Source of the DNA: Hoplostethus atlanticus
Lineage: Eukaryota; Chordata; Actinopteri; Trachichthyiformes; Trachichthyidae
Assembly (NCBI GenBank): GCA_034670405.1
Contig: JAXDDX010000002.1
Span: 7,159,501-7,223,500, forward strand
DNA: 64,000 nucleotides
Direction: 5' to 3'
Shown piece after piece: positions 1-13,229 of this stretch (position 1 is the stretch's first letter; each line of letters starts with the position of its first letter). The translations under genes and the position numbers were made by a program. The notes under the pieces are model-generated. The model was not told where the DNA came from, ran no database searches, and saw nothing but the letters and a program-made list of their open reading frames with translations.

Positions 1-847
1 ACACAATGCTGTGAGGAGAAGTATGACATGGGCATAGAGCTTGGGTGCCTTTAGGAATGAGGACTGTCCCTGGCTGTCACGGCGCAGATTGTACAGTGTG
101 TGCCCGTAGTGCAACATCTCCATCAATCTGATTACCCATTTTAGTGGTTAATGGGATGGTCTCAAGTGCAGTGTGCCTGTGTGAGATATACTACAGGGCT
201 GGGCAATTGGCTCTGCATGCATTTTAACTCATCATATGTGAGGACTAGATGTGACCTTTTGCCAAAGGCAAATGGAGATGGAGTGAGAGAGTAGTAGGGA
301 GGGAAAGTGAGAGGCTGAGAGCACAACTATAAGTCATTTGCTTAATGACTACACTACAGATAGCTATGACCTTTTAGCATGAAGACAGATGGGAAAATAT
401 GAGGTAGAAAGAGGGAGGGAGAGAGAAAGAGAGAGACAGAAGAGAGAAGAGGAAGAAACTGAGAATATCAACAAAAGGTGTGATACCTTTAAATATTTAG
501 TCAGCTGCTTCCCTTATGATTTCTACTGCGACATCTCATCTCATCTTACAATTTCTCTGTAACGTGACAAACCTATAACCTGTCGAAAATATATACTGTA
601 ATAATGTCAGCTACAAGTTTGTGGTAATAATGTGAGTACATGAACACAAGTAGATGTACAGAAGTACAGAAGTACAACGACTTTGTGTTTGAAGAGACCC
701 AGAGAAAACCAAAGAGGCATTAGAGAAGTCAGGCTGTGTGTTTGTTATTCACAGAGTGTCCCTCTCTAGTTCCACTCTGCATGAGAGGCAGTGAGGAGCA
801 GGTCACCCTCTGTGTCCAGAGAGTCACATGATTCAACTGGGGGGAAT

Positions 848-859
848 GAGAGAGAGAAG

Positions 860-891
<32 letters not shown>

Positions 892-893
892 AG
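848..893. repeat. (GA)n microsatellite
   Basis: Almost pure GA dinucleotide run. It makes artificial Arg/Glu-rich and Ser/Leu-rich open frames on the two strands. Confidence 0.9.
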
Positions 894-1724
894 ATGAGTA
901 TATAGAGAGAAAACAGACAATGGTCTCTAAAACACAGAGGCAGGGACACAAAGACGTACTACAGCACAACCAGTGTCTCCTCAGTAGAAGGGGCAGCTCT
1001 GAGACAAGGAAGGCTTTGGCTCATTATGTTGGACTAACGATGTCTACACAAGCTAGCCTCCACTCCCAACATAACTGCCCATGGAAAACATGATCACATG
1101 ACAGGGAGAGAGAGAGAGAGAGCGAGCGAGCCTTAACCATACTGGCCAAGCCCAGCTCAGCTTAACTCAGCCCTGCCCTGGAGTCCAAGGTCCTCTTATT
1201 GTCCTTGGAGCCAGAGGGGTGACGGCCAGGGTTATTAAAGATGCATATCACTGTGGACTGGACTGGCCACGTTTGTTATTCTCAGGAGTGGTCAGGCGTG
1301 GAGGTCAGAGGGGATGGGGTCAACCTGCCTTCACTGATCTGAGGTCACCTACTTGAGAGAAGGGGGGGCGGGGCTGCTGAGTAAGAGAGAAAGACATTCG
1401 CTCTCCATTTCAACTCTCCAACTATTAGATTTTTCCCTCTTGCCGTTAGTCTTCATTCCTCCCCCCTCTGTTACTGTCTAAACACTTCCATTCCCTGTCC
1501 TCTTTCTTTCCTCCTCTCTCTCTCTTTCTAACACCCTGGGCTGGTGGCATGTTTGAGTTCCTGCCAGGGCCGGTGGGGGAGGGGGTGGATCGGGTGCTCA
1601 GCAGGGCCAAAACAACAAAAACCAACAACAACAAACATCATGACCTCCAGCCAATCCCTACTCCAACAACTACCTGACTAACCAATCCTTATCCAGAAGA
1701 GTACCATTATCAGCCAATCACAGT

Positions 1725-2060
1725 TGCAGGCCTCCTTTGGGACATTTTTCACCATCTCAAAAGCTGGTGCCGACCGGCTGCGGGGCCCGGCAGGGGGAAA
1801 CTCCTCTTTGGAGGTCATTAAGATCAAAGTGATAAAACCGGGAAATTCTACATCTACATTCAGCGGCTGTTATGTAACTTGTCTAAAGGACGTCCTAACA
1901 GTTCCTGACATTAGCATTCCTTGACAGTCTTCATCAGATTAACATGTCTCTGTGCAAATGTCAGAATGTAACAATTCAGACGGCGCAGCAGAAGCACAGC
2001 GGCTGTGAGTGACAATTAATTATCAGGTCACGTCATTGAGCATTACATAACGGAGTGTAA
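1725..2060. other. Candidate conserved non-coding block
   Basis: Unlike its surroundings, this stretch has no simple repeats and has balanced composition. It contains a homeodomain-type core (GACAATTAATTATCAGG near 2011-2027). Its open frame of 66 codons resembles no family I know. The call of a regulatory element is only an impression from composition; a cross-species alignment would decide it. Confidence 0.2.
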
Positions 2061-4074
2061 ATGTTGAATGTTGTCATTTGCATCTTCAGTCTGAGAGATC
2101 AGGGGCTTTCTGCACTTCCAGCAAACCAGAAGGCATTCATAATGACTACGCTAGCATCACTACGTATTCACAGGGAGGATTCTACGGCCAGTTGGCGCTT
2201 TAGCCTTGTAGACTGTTGAACAAAAAACATTGAAAAAAACATTATGAACATTTTGAATGCAGCCTTATTTCAAGGATCTTAACAGCGGAGTGCATTTATC
2301 AACCCGTGTCTTCATCTGATCTAGCCTTGTTTCATCTAGACCACATCAAAACCAGCAGTCCATTTTCAAGTACACAATGTGTATGTTTTTCTGTAGGCAA
2401 TGCTTTTTTGCATGTGCTTTTTATTTTTTTTTAATATTAATTGTATGTGAGACTTCTTTGGGGCTACTGCATACATGTATCACTGGATCGCTTAAATAGA
2501 GCACATGAACACAGGATTAAGGGGGTGAGGCTGATGATTTCCAACCCTTTGTTAAAATTGGCATGCAGTTTGTGTATGTTTGAGTATGTTTGGGTATGTT
2601 TGAGTATGTTTATGTATGTTCCTTTGCTATGGAGGATAATGATGATGGAGAATATGGGGAACCGGTAACCATTTAGTACGGTGGCCCAGAAGTGCAAAGA
2701 CAGTGCAAATTAGAAAACAAAACACACTGAAGTGACTAAAACTGGAAAGGGTAGGTACAATGATTCCTTGTCACTGATTGGACAAACTATCTGTCAGTCT
2801 GGGTGAATAGGGAAACCCACTATACACCAAAACACCCACTGCAAAACAGCCTCAAGGTTAGAATGAACTGTTCACCGCAGTAAGGCCAATACATATTCTG
2901 GTTGTCCTTCCCTCGGTTTCTTTGTGAAGTTCTTGTTTGCTTGTTTGCTCTTCCTCTACTGCTTTGCTTGTGCAAAATAGCTACTTCCGTTCCTCCCAGA
3001 CAGACAGACAGTGCGTCCAATCAGTGACAAGGTTTCTGGTTTGTTGTTGTTTTCTGACACTTAGCTTTCAAGTTAGCTTTCATTTTTAATAGATTTTATG
3101 GCCTTTGAGGTGAGCAACGATAAAGATACGGATAATAAAAGACAGGTTTTATTATGAGGTCCTGACTGTGTTCTGGCTGGTATCTATAGTATATGGTATG
3201 TGCTGACATGAGTATAGCCTGTCCAATGAATGAGCACAATGAATCTGATAACAGAGGCAGAGCAGACAGAGGCAGATAGATGTGGTGCTATGGTAGAGGT
3301 GCAACACATCAGAACAGGTAGCTGCCCACTACCTCTGATGCCATAGAGGAACAACATGGCCTAACTGACCTTGCTAGGGTTTATGTCGTTCAATGTCTCC
3401 CAAATCAACATCTCTGCATTTGCTTTTTTCATATTGTTGCCCTTCCGCTTCCGCTTGACGCTTCCGATCCCATGTTATGAACATTTTGAGAAAGGCTTGG
3501 CACTGGCATGTGAAATTTGGTCTTGATGTGTAAAACTGGGTATTCCCAACTGATCCATCTCTGTCTGTACTAATGGATGAAACGGGGGCAGCATAACATC
3601 CATCCACTCCAAAACTCAACTTTGCAAAAATAGAAATTGCAAAACCAATCCTAGGTCAGCATATACTGCAAAACTTCACACTCAAGACAGGTTCAACCTG
3701 CAATAAAGTCAAATAATTCTCTCAGGGAAAGAAATCGTTGCCATGGGATCCAAGTCCTCAGACACAAGACAGGTGCCACAAGTCTGCAGGAAAACTGCAG
3801 GAAAACTGCCTACAAAGTATCACCAACCACATTCTGCCGCTTCACGTTTGTCTGAAGACAGTAGCAACTACACTTGGACCTAGAACATAACACTATACAA
3901 GGGAGGAAGGGAGATATCATCGAAAGATGAATCAGAGTATGAAGAGAGGTCACATTGAACACACAAACATTACACCGAGGCACGTTTTTATCAGAACATC
4001 TTGAATCAACCAGACCCAACGAGGGGCAACACCCCTGCATAGGGACAAGGCACATCAGTCAGTCCATTACTATG

Positions 4075-4078
4075 AGAA

Positions 4079-4113
<35 letters not shown>
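4075..4113. repeat. (GA)n microsatellite
   Basis: GA dinucleotide run with one AAAG interruption. Confidence 0.85.
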
Positions 4114-4984
4114 CGTACAGAGGACTGTACGTCCAAGAGACTCATATGCCTCTTATTGTGTTCCTATCACTACATGGGTCCCATGGTAGCTTACAAACAC
4201 TGTGCACACGGTGCTCTTTGACCCAAGATCACAAGATTGTACTAAAAACTCTACAGCCGTTGATTGTATTGCTACCTCTTCACACAAAGCCCATACGAGT
4301 AAGCTAAAAATAAACTCGGGAAGAAAATGACACCCTAAGGTTGAATTAAAAAGGTGCCCCCCTGCTTCCAAGCAGTGTTTGAATGATAGTCCCTAATGTC
4401 TTTGCCACAATCAGTATTCCAATTTAATCACTCATTTTTGAAACAATCTGATCACGCCACATTAAAAGCCAGATAAAAGAGAAGAGGCATAACCACAGAG
4501 AGTCACAGAATGAATATGTTGACACGGTCTGGGTCCTACAGTGCTATGGCACTTCTGTTGCTACTCAGATGGAAAATATTACATAAAGCACAGACGCTGC
4601 TCACTCTAGCAAGTGAACATATCAGTGCAAGGGCAGCCGACAGAACAGCGCTGTAGCTCAGGTATTATTCCCAAGGAGTCAGCAGTGGATTTGCATGGGC
4701 TGCTTTCCCATTCAAACATCCTCTGCGGCAAGCTGACCGACCTAGCCCCAGCTAGACCAACTCCACTACCTTCCAGTCAAATCAGGAGGAAACAGGAAGT
4801 TCATAAGGAATCCATGGGTTCATATTTCTCTGTAACACCTTGTCCAGTCTGAGGCTAAGGTTTGTGTGAATGCCCATTTTCTGCAATCATCAGGACATGT
4901 CACCTTGTTCCAAACCAGCAAGTGGTGGCTATGTAACGGTATGTAACAGTGTTAGAGTGATAACGTTTAAAACCCCAAAGACAA

Positions 4985-5123
4985 GATTTTTTAATAAACT
5001 TTTATCTTTATTAGACAGTTTGCAGTGGAGAGACACATGGGGTATGACATGCAACAAAGGTCACAGGATTCAAACCCAGGACGCTGTAGATACGTGCTAT
5101 TCACCTGAGCCATCGGGATGCCC
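4985..5123 (-). mobile_element. tRNA-derived SINE
   Basis: Read on the minus strand, the element begins GGGCATCCCGATGGCTCAGG. It holds an A box (TGGCTCAGGTG, positions 5112-5102) and a B box (GGTTTGAATCC, 5076-5066) at the spacing of an internal RNA polymerase III promoter. A non-tRNA body follows, ending near the A/T-rich TTTTTTAATAAA stretch. The head is too diverged for a working tRNA and lacks a clean acceptor stem. Family name not determined. Confidence 0.7.
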
Positions 5124-7002
5124 ACCAGGATGTTTTAACTCATATGATTAGTCTGGACTGGAGGAATACGCTAATAGACCACGGTGCTTCATCAGCAAAC
5201 CCTCCCATAATTGCCTGAATCTCCAAAACACCTGAACCATTTCTAGAGCAAAACAACATATTTCCAAAACAATAGAAACATTATGACAAGGCACTTGTAG
5301 TAAAATCTCTCTCACTTGCTCTATTCTTCAGACACACATACACACACAATTTTGTCTATTACACAAAGCAACAATCTCTGAGCCCAGTAGGTGACCTGCC
5401 GCTGTAGGGTAAAAAAGTGAGTCCAGATCATTCCCTGGACACTGCCCTTGTTGCCCTTGATCAAGCAGCTCTCTGACTCAGAAATCTACCAGCGCACCAT
5501 ATGAGATGACCATTTATCCTGGTGAAGCGATTTCACAGCCACAGCTCAGTGATTCTTTTTATGGTGGGATGGATCAGGGTGGAGGGGTAGAGGGAGAGCC
5601 TGCCTGCCTGCTGGCTGCCAAGAGGAGAAATGTAGCACTTTACTGTAAGAACTGCTAAGGCCAGTAAATGCAAGGCTGGTCCAATGCAGCATCTGAAATG
5701 AAACCTAGATAATAGATCTGATATAGGAAACTGGAGAGATAATGGCCTATAATACATGTTGTGCCAAATGGACACAACAGATGACTGCACACATCAGTCC
5801 ATATGGCTTCTGAGTATGGAGTATGTGGACGGTGGTTAACCTGACCAAGTGATTGCTGGGTTTACAGCTGTAAGTGTTCCCAGCTATAGTAGATGTAATA
5901 TTATAAACTCAAACATAAACCATCCTTTATGTTGTGTACACACCCAGCGAATGATTTCTTGTGTCTCACACCATTCAAACTGCAACAGTCTTACACAACG
6001 TCTTTTGACTCACTTGCCTCATTTCCCATCAAGTGGCATTTATGGACAGAATTCACTGTTTCTCACAGTCTTGCGAGTGGAGCCGCAGAGTTGCAGACAC
6101 ATAAACGAAATACTTCCTCTTCAGTTAAGAGACACCAGTTCCTTGTAGGCCAATGGTAAATACAGAAAATAACAGCTCACTAACTATCCAGCAGCTGGAC
6201 TGATACCTAGCAGGTACCACTAAGTCATCTTTGCACAATAACAAAGCTGTTGTGCGCCATACTGGTACAAGTGGACTATTACACAATAACAAGGATCAAA
6301 TTCATGTAAAACTCGAGGATGAAATTCAAAAGACACCCAAACCAACACACACATACCTTGATTTAATTCCATGCATGTGTGGACATTAAATTACTTTCAA
6401 ATATGGGAAAGTTGCTATTTACTAAGGTTATATGCTACCAATTGTTGTGGTCAAGCTCATCTCCAATACTGCAGAATTGTCATATTTTGAGGAAAGAGAT
6501 ATTAGAGAAATATATAGTGAGACTAAGTGTATTTTTCCCGAGTGATCGTACCTTTCTATGTAACCAGGAACTGAGCCGACAACTTGATTCAAAACAATTT
6601 CAGCGCACACCTGCACCGTTTCACTTGTCACGACAACTGGGAACTGTAAAGCTGTCACACTTTCAAAACATATGAAATGTTAATCATAATATGAAAAATC
6701 AAACTTCCATTTTGCCAAGCACATATAACATAAGCTCGTTATAGTAATTGTCTTTAATAACAATTTAATAATTGTCTAAATAACCGTCTTTTTGCGTGCT
6801 GCAATGATTCTCAAACTCACAATTATCTTACCAGCCAATCGTCTTGTTCTGAACAGTCGAGTAGAAATATTGGTTTCTTCTGAGTGGCAGCTGCAGTCTT
6901 GACAGAAAGGCTTTTTCCTCCAGCGATCAATCCCCAATAGATAAATGCGTCTAGGACAAACGTACAGTGTATTCCCACCGTGGGCTTCAGATCGAGTACT
7001 AC
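5124..7002. other. No gene recognised
   Basis: Unique-looking DNA without an exon set or repeat that I can name. It runs up to the left edge of the segmental duplication. Confidence 0.5.
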
Positions 7003-7941
7003 TGGAGAGACAGAAAGCAGTAGCAGTCTCTCCCTCTGTCTGCCCTGCCTCTTGACATATAAGCATGGCATTCAGTGCACCAACACGGGTTTGATGGAGA
7101 ATTTACTTGCGACTCAAGCACGCCACCTGCAGGCCACACGTGGTGGTGAATGGTGCTGTATTTTGTATATAAACACTGCAGTTGCAGTGCAATGAATGGA
7201 GGAAAGGGCCCCAAGGGATCCTCAGCGAAATGAAAGATAGTTGCATTTCAAGTTTGTAGAATGACTACTTTGATCTACTGTAACACCCAACAAACATACT
7301 GTAGAGGGTCAACAGCACAGTCAAGCAAAAGCTTCTACAATAATTTATATAATAATAAATTTGGCTAATTGCAAGTTTATCATCAAAGAAGACACACATC
7401 AGTACATCAGTTTATCATTAGCATAAGGCCCAAGCCCGAGCCATGCCGGAGTCACAGTCATAAAATAGGTGGCCGACCCGACTCAACCTGACATTCAAGA
7501 ATGGGGGTTTGCAGGCCCCTATGGGTATTTGTTTCAGAGACGGTTTGGCAACCCTTGAGATAGTGGGTTGAATGGAAAATAATGCCATCTTGTGGTGGCG
7601 GTGTCAAGTCAAGTATATTTGTAGTAGATACACAGTATATTCCAGATGTAAATATAAAAAAATATATCAAATATAATCTCAGGCAGAATATTCAAGGTTG
7701 TCTCAAGAAGAAATACAAACATGTAGCTGGTCTGGCGTGCAGCTGCACCGGAGGACTATCCCTAAGTTTTTATTGGACCTGGAATCCGTAACCCACAGGA
7801 GACAATCCACAAATATGTAACACGACTCACAAGTATTTCAGTAACCACAAACAATACTTTTTCTTTGTCATTCATTTTTTATTGATTTTTTTCAAAAGGA
7901 AAACAAACATACATACATACATAGCCTAGGATCCTATTCCT

Positions 7942-8038
7942 ACATCCTGTTCCGCCTATAAAGAAAGTGGGCAACATTTTAATTTGAATTTAATACTATA
8001 ATATTATATGTGCACCTTTCTATGACAAACCTTTGCCT
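7942..8038. repeat. Direct repeat of a gene exon-intron junction
   Basis: About 97 bp here match 10988-11085, the stretch running from exon 9 through the short intron into exon 8 of the membrane-protein gene, with only a couple of mismatches. The two copies bracket the L1 remnant. The same arrangement recurs in duplication copy 2 near 37660-37740, so the small repeat is older than the large duplication. Confidence 0.75.
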
Positions 8039-8463
8039 ATGAGCCTATGATCTAAGATGTATCACACTTCAAAATATCACAGCAAACTACTGTGCAAACA
8101 AACTTGTCCTAAGGCAGGACAAGAACAAAAAAAAACAAAAAAAAGGACAAAGAGAATATAACAGAGGTAGAGCATTAAATATAATATAGTCTACTTGATA
8201 TATATTATATGTACCAAATGGTACATCATATTATATAAACAAATTATATATATATAAGCCATTCCTTCACTGATATATCTCCTTTAGTTTTCCAGTGTCG
8301 CAGCACTATCCTACATCCAGTAATAAGTGCTACTCTGCACCATGAGATCTGGTGGGCATTTAAACCACTTCCCTTTGGCAGCACGCCTAATAGGCAAAGC
8401 ATTGGTCCCTGTACCAGAGGGACATCGTCATCACTGTGTTGATGAAGATGATAATCTTAGACC

Positions 8464-8935
8464 AGAGAAGATCTATTACATTACACTACAGTACAGTCAT
8501 TTAGCAGACACTTTTATCCAAAGCGACTTATAATAAGTGCATTCAACATAGGTAGGCAAGAGAACTACTAGTCACCAGAAATCGTAAGTGCATTTCCTTC
8601 CTAAACAAGCAACTAAGAGCATAACCAGTGCTAAGGTAAAAGTGCAATAGGTTAGCTACCTACTTTTTTCTTAAACAAATGAGACAAATAAGAAAATCAA
8701 ATAAACAAGAGCTAATAAACAAGAGCTCAGACAAATAATTGAAGACAAATAGGCAAGTGCTAAGAGGAAGAGTCAGGGTAGTGTTTCTTGAAGAGGTGGG
8801 TTTTCAGCCTGCGGCGAAAGATGGGCAGCGACTCTGCTGTCCTGACATCAGTGGGGAGTTCATTCCACCACTGCGGGGCCAGAACAGAGAAAAGCTGTGA
8901 CCGTGTAGATCGGCCGCAGGGGCCTCTGAGCGACG
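8464..8935. repeat. Dispersed repeat of teleost type
   Basis: The block begins in the motif TTTAGCAGACACTTTTATCC followed by AAAGCGACTTA, a very common interspersed repeat motif in fish genomes. It continues to a GC-rich end (GGCCGCAGGGGCCTCTGAGC). A second copy lies at 38156-38650. The class is uncertain and no coding capacity is seen. Confidence 0.5.
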
Positions 8936-9204
8936 GGGCAACCAGTCGTTAACCAGAAGTTAAATACACACTGGAGTAAAACTCTGCCTGGACTGACTAT
9001 AAACCTTGAGTTGTGCAGGCCCCTCCCAGACAATTAACAAGGCAATTGGCCTAGCTTGGGTGAAACTACCTTCAAAAGGGGCTATGACACAAACAGAAAC
9101 TGACCAACTAGCAGCTAACAATAGACTATTGATTAAAGCACTAATACTTAAGCAATCAAAGTACAGCTAATAGCAACCTGGTAAGCAAGAAAAATATACT
9201 CAGC

Positions 9205-10640
9205 CTATTCTAGCCTATTCTAGATGAGTCAAGTAGTTCAGAATCCCTCCAGAAGTTAAATACACAACCCCATCTATCATGGGGCATGGGGCATGAATAC
9301 AAGTGAATACGAGTTCCACAAGTAGCGCTCCTGAGTCCTAGCCTTGCCATTTTACTTGGAGTCCAATAAATTCTATTGATAATTTTATAATTAATCAGAC
9401 GTGTCTGCATTTCCCTTGACACTTTAAACCATGATCCAATAATTTCCCCCCATGTTTCGCCAGTTATCTCTTCCACTACGTCCTTCTCCCATCATCTCTT
9501 AAGGCCTTCAAATTTGGGTGGTTGAGACTCCCTCAAACGGTTATAAAAAGCATGATATTTTCCTTTTAAACTGCCAATTCTGAGCCTGTCCTGTATCTCT
9601 GTTTTAGATATAAGTGGTAATTGTCTAAGGCGCACCAAGACACAATTCCGCAGCTGCAAGTACTTCCAAAAATCCTTATTTGGGAGTCTTTACTTTCTTC
9701 TTAATTGTTCAAAGAACATAAATTGATCTCCGTCAAATAAATCCCCAATATAAGCAATTCCCAATTTCAACCATCTAGTCCAGTTTTTTACTTATTTTAA
9801 GGTTTGTATTATGCCATAGTGAAGTTTTACGTGTAAAAGTGGAATATGAGCCCATGATCTTGAAATTCTCCACATTTCATGTGAGGAGGTGAGGACTGGA
9901 TTATTATAAGGGATAACACCATTGGTTTGAGTAATAAAAGCCTGGACAGGGTGAGGATATGTAAGGTCTTTCTCTATAGACACCCACATTGGAGATTATT
10001 CAGCTGTCATATATAGTTTTGATAATTGTTTCAGACAAAAAGTATAATGATACCAGTCTATATGGGGAAGGCCTAGGCCTCCGTCCTCTATGGCCGCATA
10101 AAGTTTTGTTCGATTTATATTTATTTGTTTGCTTTTTTTTTCCCATCTGTAAAACGCATGGGACTGCCTTTTTGGATGTCTGTGAAGGAAATACTAAAAA
10201 TCATAATCATATAGTTAATTTTAGGGACTATTACCATCTTTAAAATGTTAATTTTACAACCCCAATTTGGTCCAATTTTGTAAAATAGGCTCTATTTTCT
10301 GAAATAATGGGAGAAGATTGTTTGTAATAATGTCGCCCAGCTGTGGAGTGAGCTTGATACGCAGATACATTAGACCAGATGGCTGCCATGTAAATTGTCA
10401 TCCCTGCCTAACACTTGGTGGACAGATCCTCGATAGGGGCTTTGCCTCCGACTTCGACCAGTTCATTTTGTGTCCCGATACGCCTGAAAAAGAATCAATC
10501 AAGGTGAGAATGTGAGGCACAGTTGTTGCAGGGCTTCTAGACAGTAGCAAAATATCAGCCACGTACAAGAGCAATTTATGTTCCACACCACCAGCTTTTA
10601 TGCCAACTATGTTGTCATTTTGCCTAATAGCAATTGCTAA
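9205..10640 (-). mobile_element. L1-clade LINE remnant
   Basis: Minus-strand frames give fragments of a late RT domain. The catalytic box appears as LLLYVADILLLSRS, a broken form of YADD, followed by a stretch ending SGHKMNWSKSEA. A C-terminal L1-like fragment (SREMQTRLINYKIINRIYW) lies at about 9210-9476. Frames are interrupted and the element is truncated, so it cannot be active. A shorter version sits in copy 2 at 38930-39165 and 41345-41815. Confidence 0.75.
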
Positions 10641-10809
10641 ACAATACTTTTTCTTTAACTTTAATGACAATTTAAAAAAGAAAAGGGGAAAGGAATGTAG
10701 TTCCAGGAGGGTTGCCATCATCCAATCCAGGATCATCAGGAGGCTCTCTAAAGGTGTAAAATGGCATCCCAGTGTGAGTATATGTCTATAGTTGGGCTAT
10801 GCTGTCTAT

Positions 10810-12747
10810 TCAGTGTTCACAAACCTCTCTCTGATTCTCAAATCGCTCTGTTCTACATCTGGGCCAGTGCAATGAGTTCATATTTAACATGAAGTACTGT
10901 AATGTGATCTCACATAGTTTCATCTATCAGTGAAGGAATTTGGTGAATAATTATTTATTCTACTTACTCTGTTGGTTCTCTATTCTGCATCCTGTTCCGC
11001 CTATAAAGAAAGTGGGCAACATTTTAATTTTAATTTAATACTATAATATTACATGTGCACCTTTCTATGACAAACCTTTGCCATCCACACCTTATCAGAA
11101 AGAAGACCAAAAGAGCAGTTGCAGAGAGAAGCAGGCCTGCACCTGTGGTAACAAGAGAAGGATATATAATTATAAATTGTATATAATTGTATAAATACAT
11201 GATGCATCCACCATATTATGATAAACCTTAAATCTCACCTTATTATATTTACTCAGGATAGTGTTTGAAAGACAAGCGTTCCCGCACTGAGCGAAAGCGG
11301 GCAAGCATGCCCAGGACAAAGAAGAAGCAAGTAGGATTAGTAGCAGAAGCCTGTATGACTGATTTTTTTAAATGATTATTATTTGCAGAAAACACATATT
11401 ACAGATTACATGGGTTTAAATGTGAACGATTAATGGAAAGTGTACCATTAGCTGCTGACAACAGTAGCTAACCCAAAAGCAGAAGAAACGTGGAGTGAGC
11501 AGACAAAGTAGAAGATTTAATGGTGTTCAGCACTCACCAACCACGATAATGACTCCCACTAAATCAATGATAAAAAAAATAAAGCACATTGAATTATCAT
11601 TATACAACAGGAACGATTTAGTTCCAGACACACAAGTTTAGTTTGGACCTTAGAATTGCCCTTACCTTTGTTGTTGGGTGGAGCTGCAGGCAAAAGAAAA
11701 ACGCCAGTCAACAATCAATCAAAACAATGACCTGTATGATGTGATGTGATATGACGTGTATCTACAGGAAAACTCACAGTTAGGAGGAGCTTGAGTGGCG
11801 TTGCAGTCTAGTTAAGAAAAGAAGAGAAGTGTTATGAAGCGCTATTAGATTTAATACAGGGGTTGAAGCAAAAAAGAAATATAATAATAATATCTACGCA
11901 GAAGCATAACTCGGCCTTAACTCGCTACAAGTCCTGCATGATGAGAAACATCAAGACAAACATACAGGATATGATGTAACTATCCGCTGAGTTTTGATGA
12001 GGAAAATGGGGTGGGTTAGGGTGGGGTGGGGTGTCTAATATTCCAATTCAGTAATGTCAGCAGTAGTTGAATGTGTTGTTTTCTACAAAGTAAAACCAGG
12101 TACTTACATAGCTCACTGAATACTACTGGGACATAATCTGAAATAGAAATTTCAAAATGTATGCTTTGACTGATTGCAAAGGATCACAATGGAGCATAAG
12201 GCATCTACTTGTAAAAGTGAATACCTGGATTTTTCTCAACTTCAACACCGATCTTCCCTTCAAAGTCACAACGACCATCACTGTCACGTAACAGAAACAG
12301 CCGACCATCATGTTTGCAATAACTGTTGGGTGCTGGAGTGCATTTGCAGTCTGGAATGTCACTTTGATTGAAGTCCACATTGTGGTCATCGCACCATATT
12401 TGCCTCACCTGAGGGACACATCCTGGATTCTTGCAGGCATGCACAGTGCGCACAGAATTAACAGCACCTGCAACATAACGAATTTATGAAATAATCCACA
12501 TAAAAAATAGGCAAAAAAATAATAATTACTCAGACTGGTATAAACAAGAGATTAAGTCTTACTTTGACTTGCTCTGACAGGAAAGATCTCTGAGAGGCTT
12601 ATTGCAAACATACATAGAAAGATGCAAAAAGTTTCTGTCAAGACAAAAATAGAAACTAAATTAGAGGCTGATGGTTGACACTGACATATTCTAAAATTGG
12701 TATCTGGTCAAAAACTTACTTCTGGGCACGGAGGACATGTTAGACAT
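10810..12747 (-). CDS. Unassigned type I membrane protein, copy 1
   Basis: Ten coding exons join into one 196-residue frame: 12720-12747, 12563-12634, 12225-12467, 12108-12137, 11778-11807, 11666-11683, 11538-11558, 11076-11142, 10968-11000 and 10810-10858. The junctions up to exon 8 are all phase 1, and nearly every intron has a clear GT-AG pair. The protein has a signal peptide (hydrophobic core about residues 12-26) and an ectodomain exon (34-114) with seven cysteines, including ACKNPGC, PDCKC and SYCKHDGR. A Pro/Asn-rich stalk (115-140) has an eighth Cys and the sequon NAT. One membrane span (about 141-164, GAGLLLSATALLVFFLI) is followed by a short basic tail ending REVCEH. If exon 8 is not spliced at 11076, an alternative tail ends RCTCNIIVLN. 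I do not recognise the ectodomain family. A receptor or adhesion role is inferred from topology only. The last two exons are the least certain. Confidence 0.72.
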
Positions 12748-12822
12748 CGCTGTTGAGAAGGCTGTCAGTCTCTTCCACCAATATCTTGTCTTGTAGCACA
12801 CACTGCATGCATGAATGGCTCC
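12720..12822 (-). other. Start-codon exon, copy 1
   Basis: A pyrimidine-rich acceptor (ending CCTCTTTAG at 12823-12831) opens this exon, which runs to a GTAAGT donor at 12719. The first ATG is at 12747 and a second in-frame ATG lies three codons on. The first is preferred because the reading frame upstream is non-coding. The exon joins the upstream 5'-UTR exon at 14031. Confidence 0.55.
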
Positions 12823-13229
12823 CTAAAGAGGAGTAGGATGATGCTGACATCTAGTGGAAAGAGAAGGAACTACACACCAACTCGCCTTTCTTCTTCCCTA
12901 AGGTGATCATTGATCCTCACACACAGGGCTCGTAAACGGCGTTTACGCACCTCCTACATTTCTGAAATAGCGTTTACGCACCTCTAAATAGAGTTTAGGC
13001 AACTTTAAAATTTGCTAGACTTAGAGTTTCCTATTGTTTTACCAGCGCAAGCCGTAGTATATTCAAAATTGCGCTGCATCATCAGCATTTACTGTATGTG
13101 ACCAATCACATCGTCTCTCTCGTCTTTTGCGGCAGCCGGCCTCCCGACAGAGCCATAGAATGGGGCTTGCTAGCCAGCTATCTATTTATCTAATGTTGAC
13201 TAGCGTGTCTGGATTCCGGTCATTGACAA

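Larger units (their letters stand above)
1..4984. other. No gene recognised; simple repeats and unique DNA
   Basis: I see no exon set or recognisable protein here. Short open frames are isolated and several are only purine/pyrimidine tracts. The stretch contains GA-rich tracts near 410-470, 848-893, 1107-1124 and 4075-4113, and one complex non-repetitive block at about 1725-2060 listed separately. It may be intergenic or intronic DNA of a gene lying outside the window. Confidence 0.6.

Noticed and set aside
10398..10736. 112-codon minus-strand frame as a host gene
   Set aside because: It contains LINE RT sequence with a mutated catalytic box and is part of the L1 remnant.
12123..12389. Minus-strand 88-codon frame over the ectodomain exon
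   Set aside because: It is an alternate frame of the exon at 12225-12467. The chosen frame fits phase 1 junctions, cysteine pattern and splice sites.
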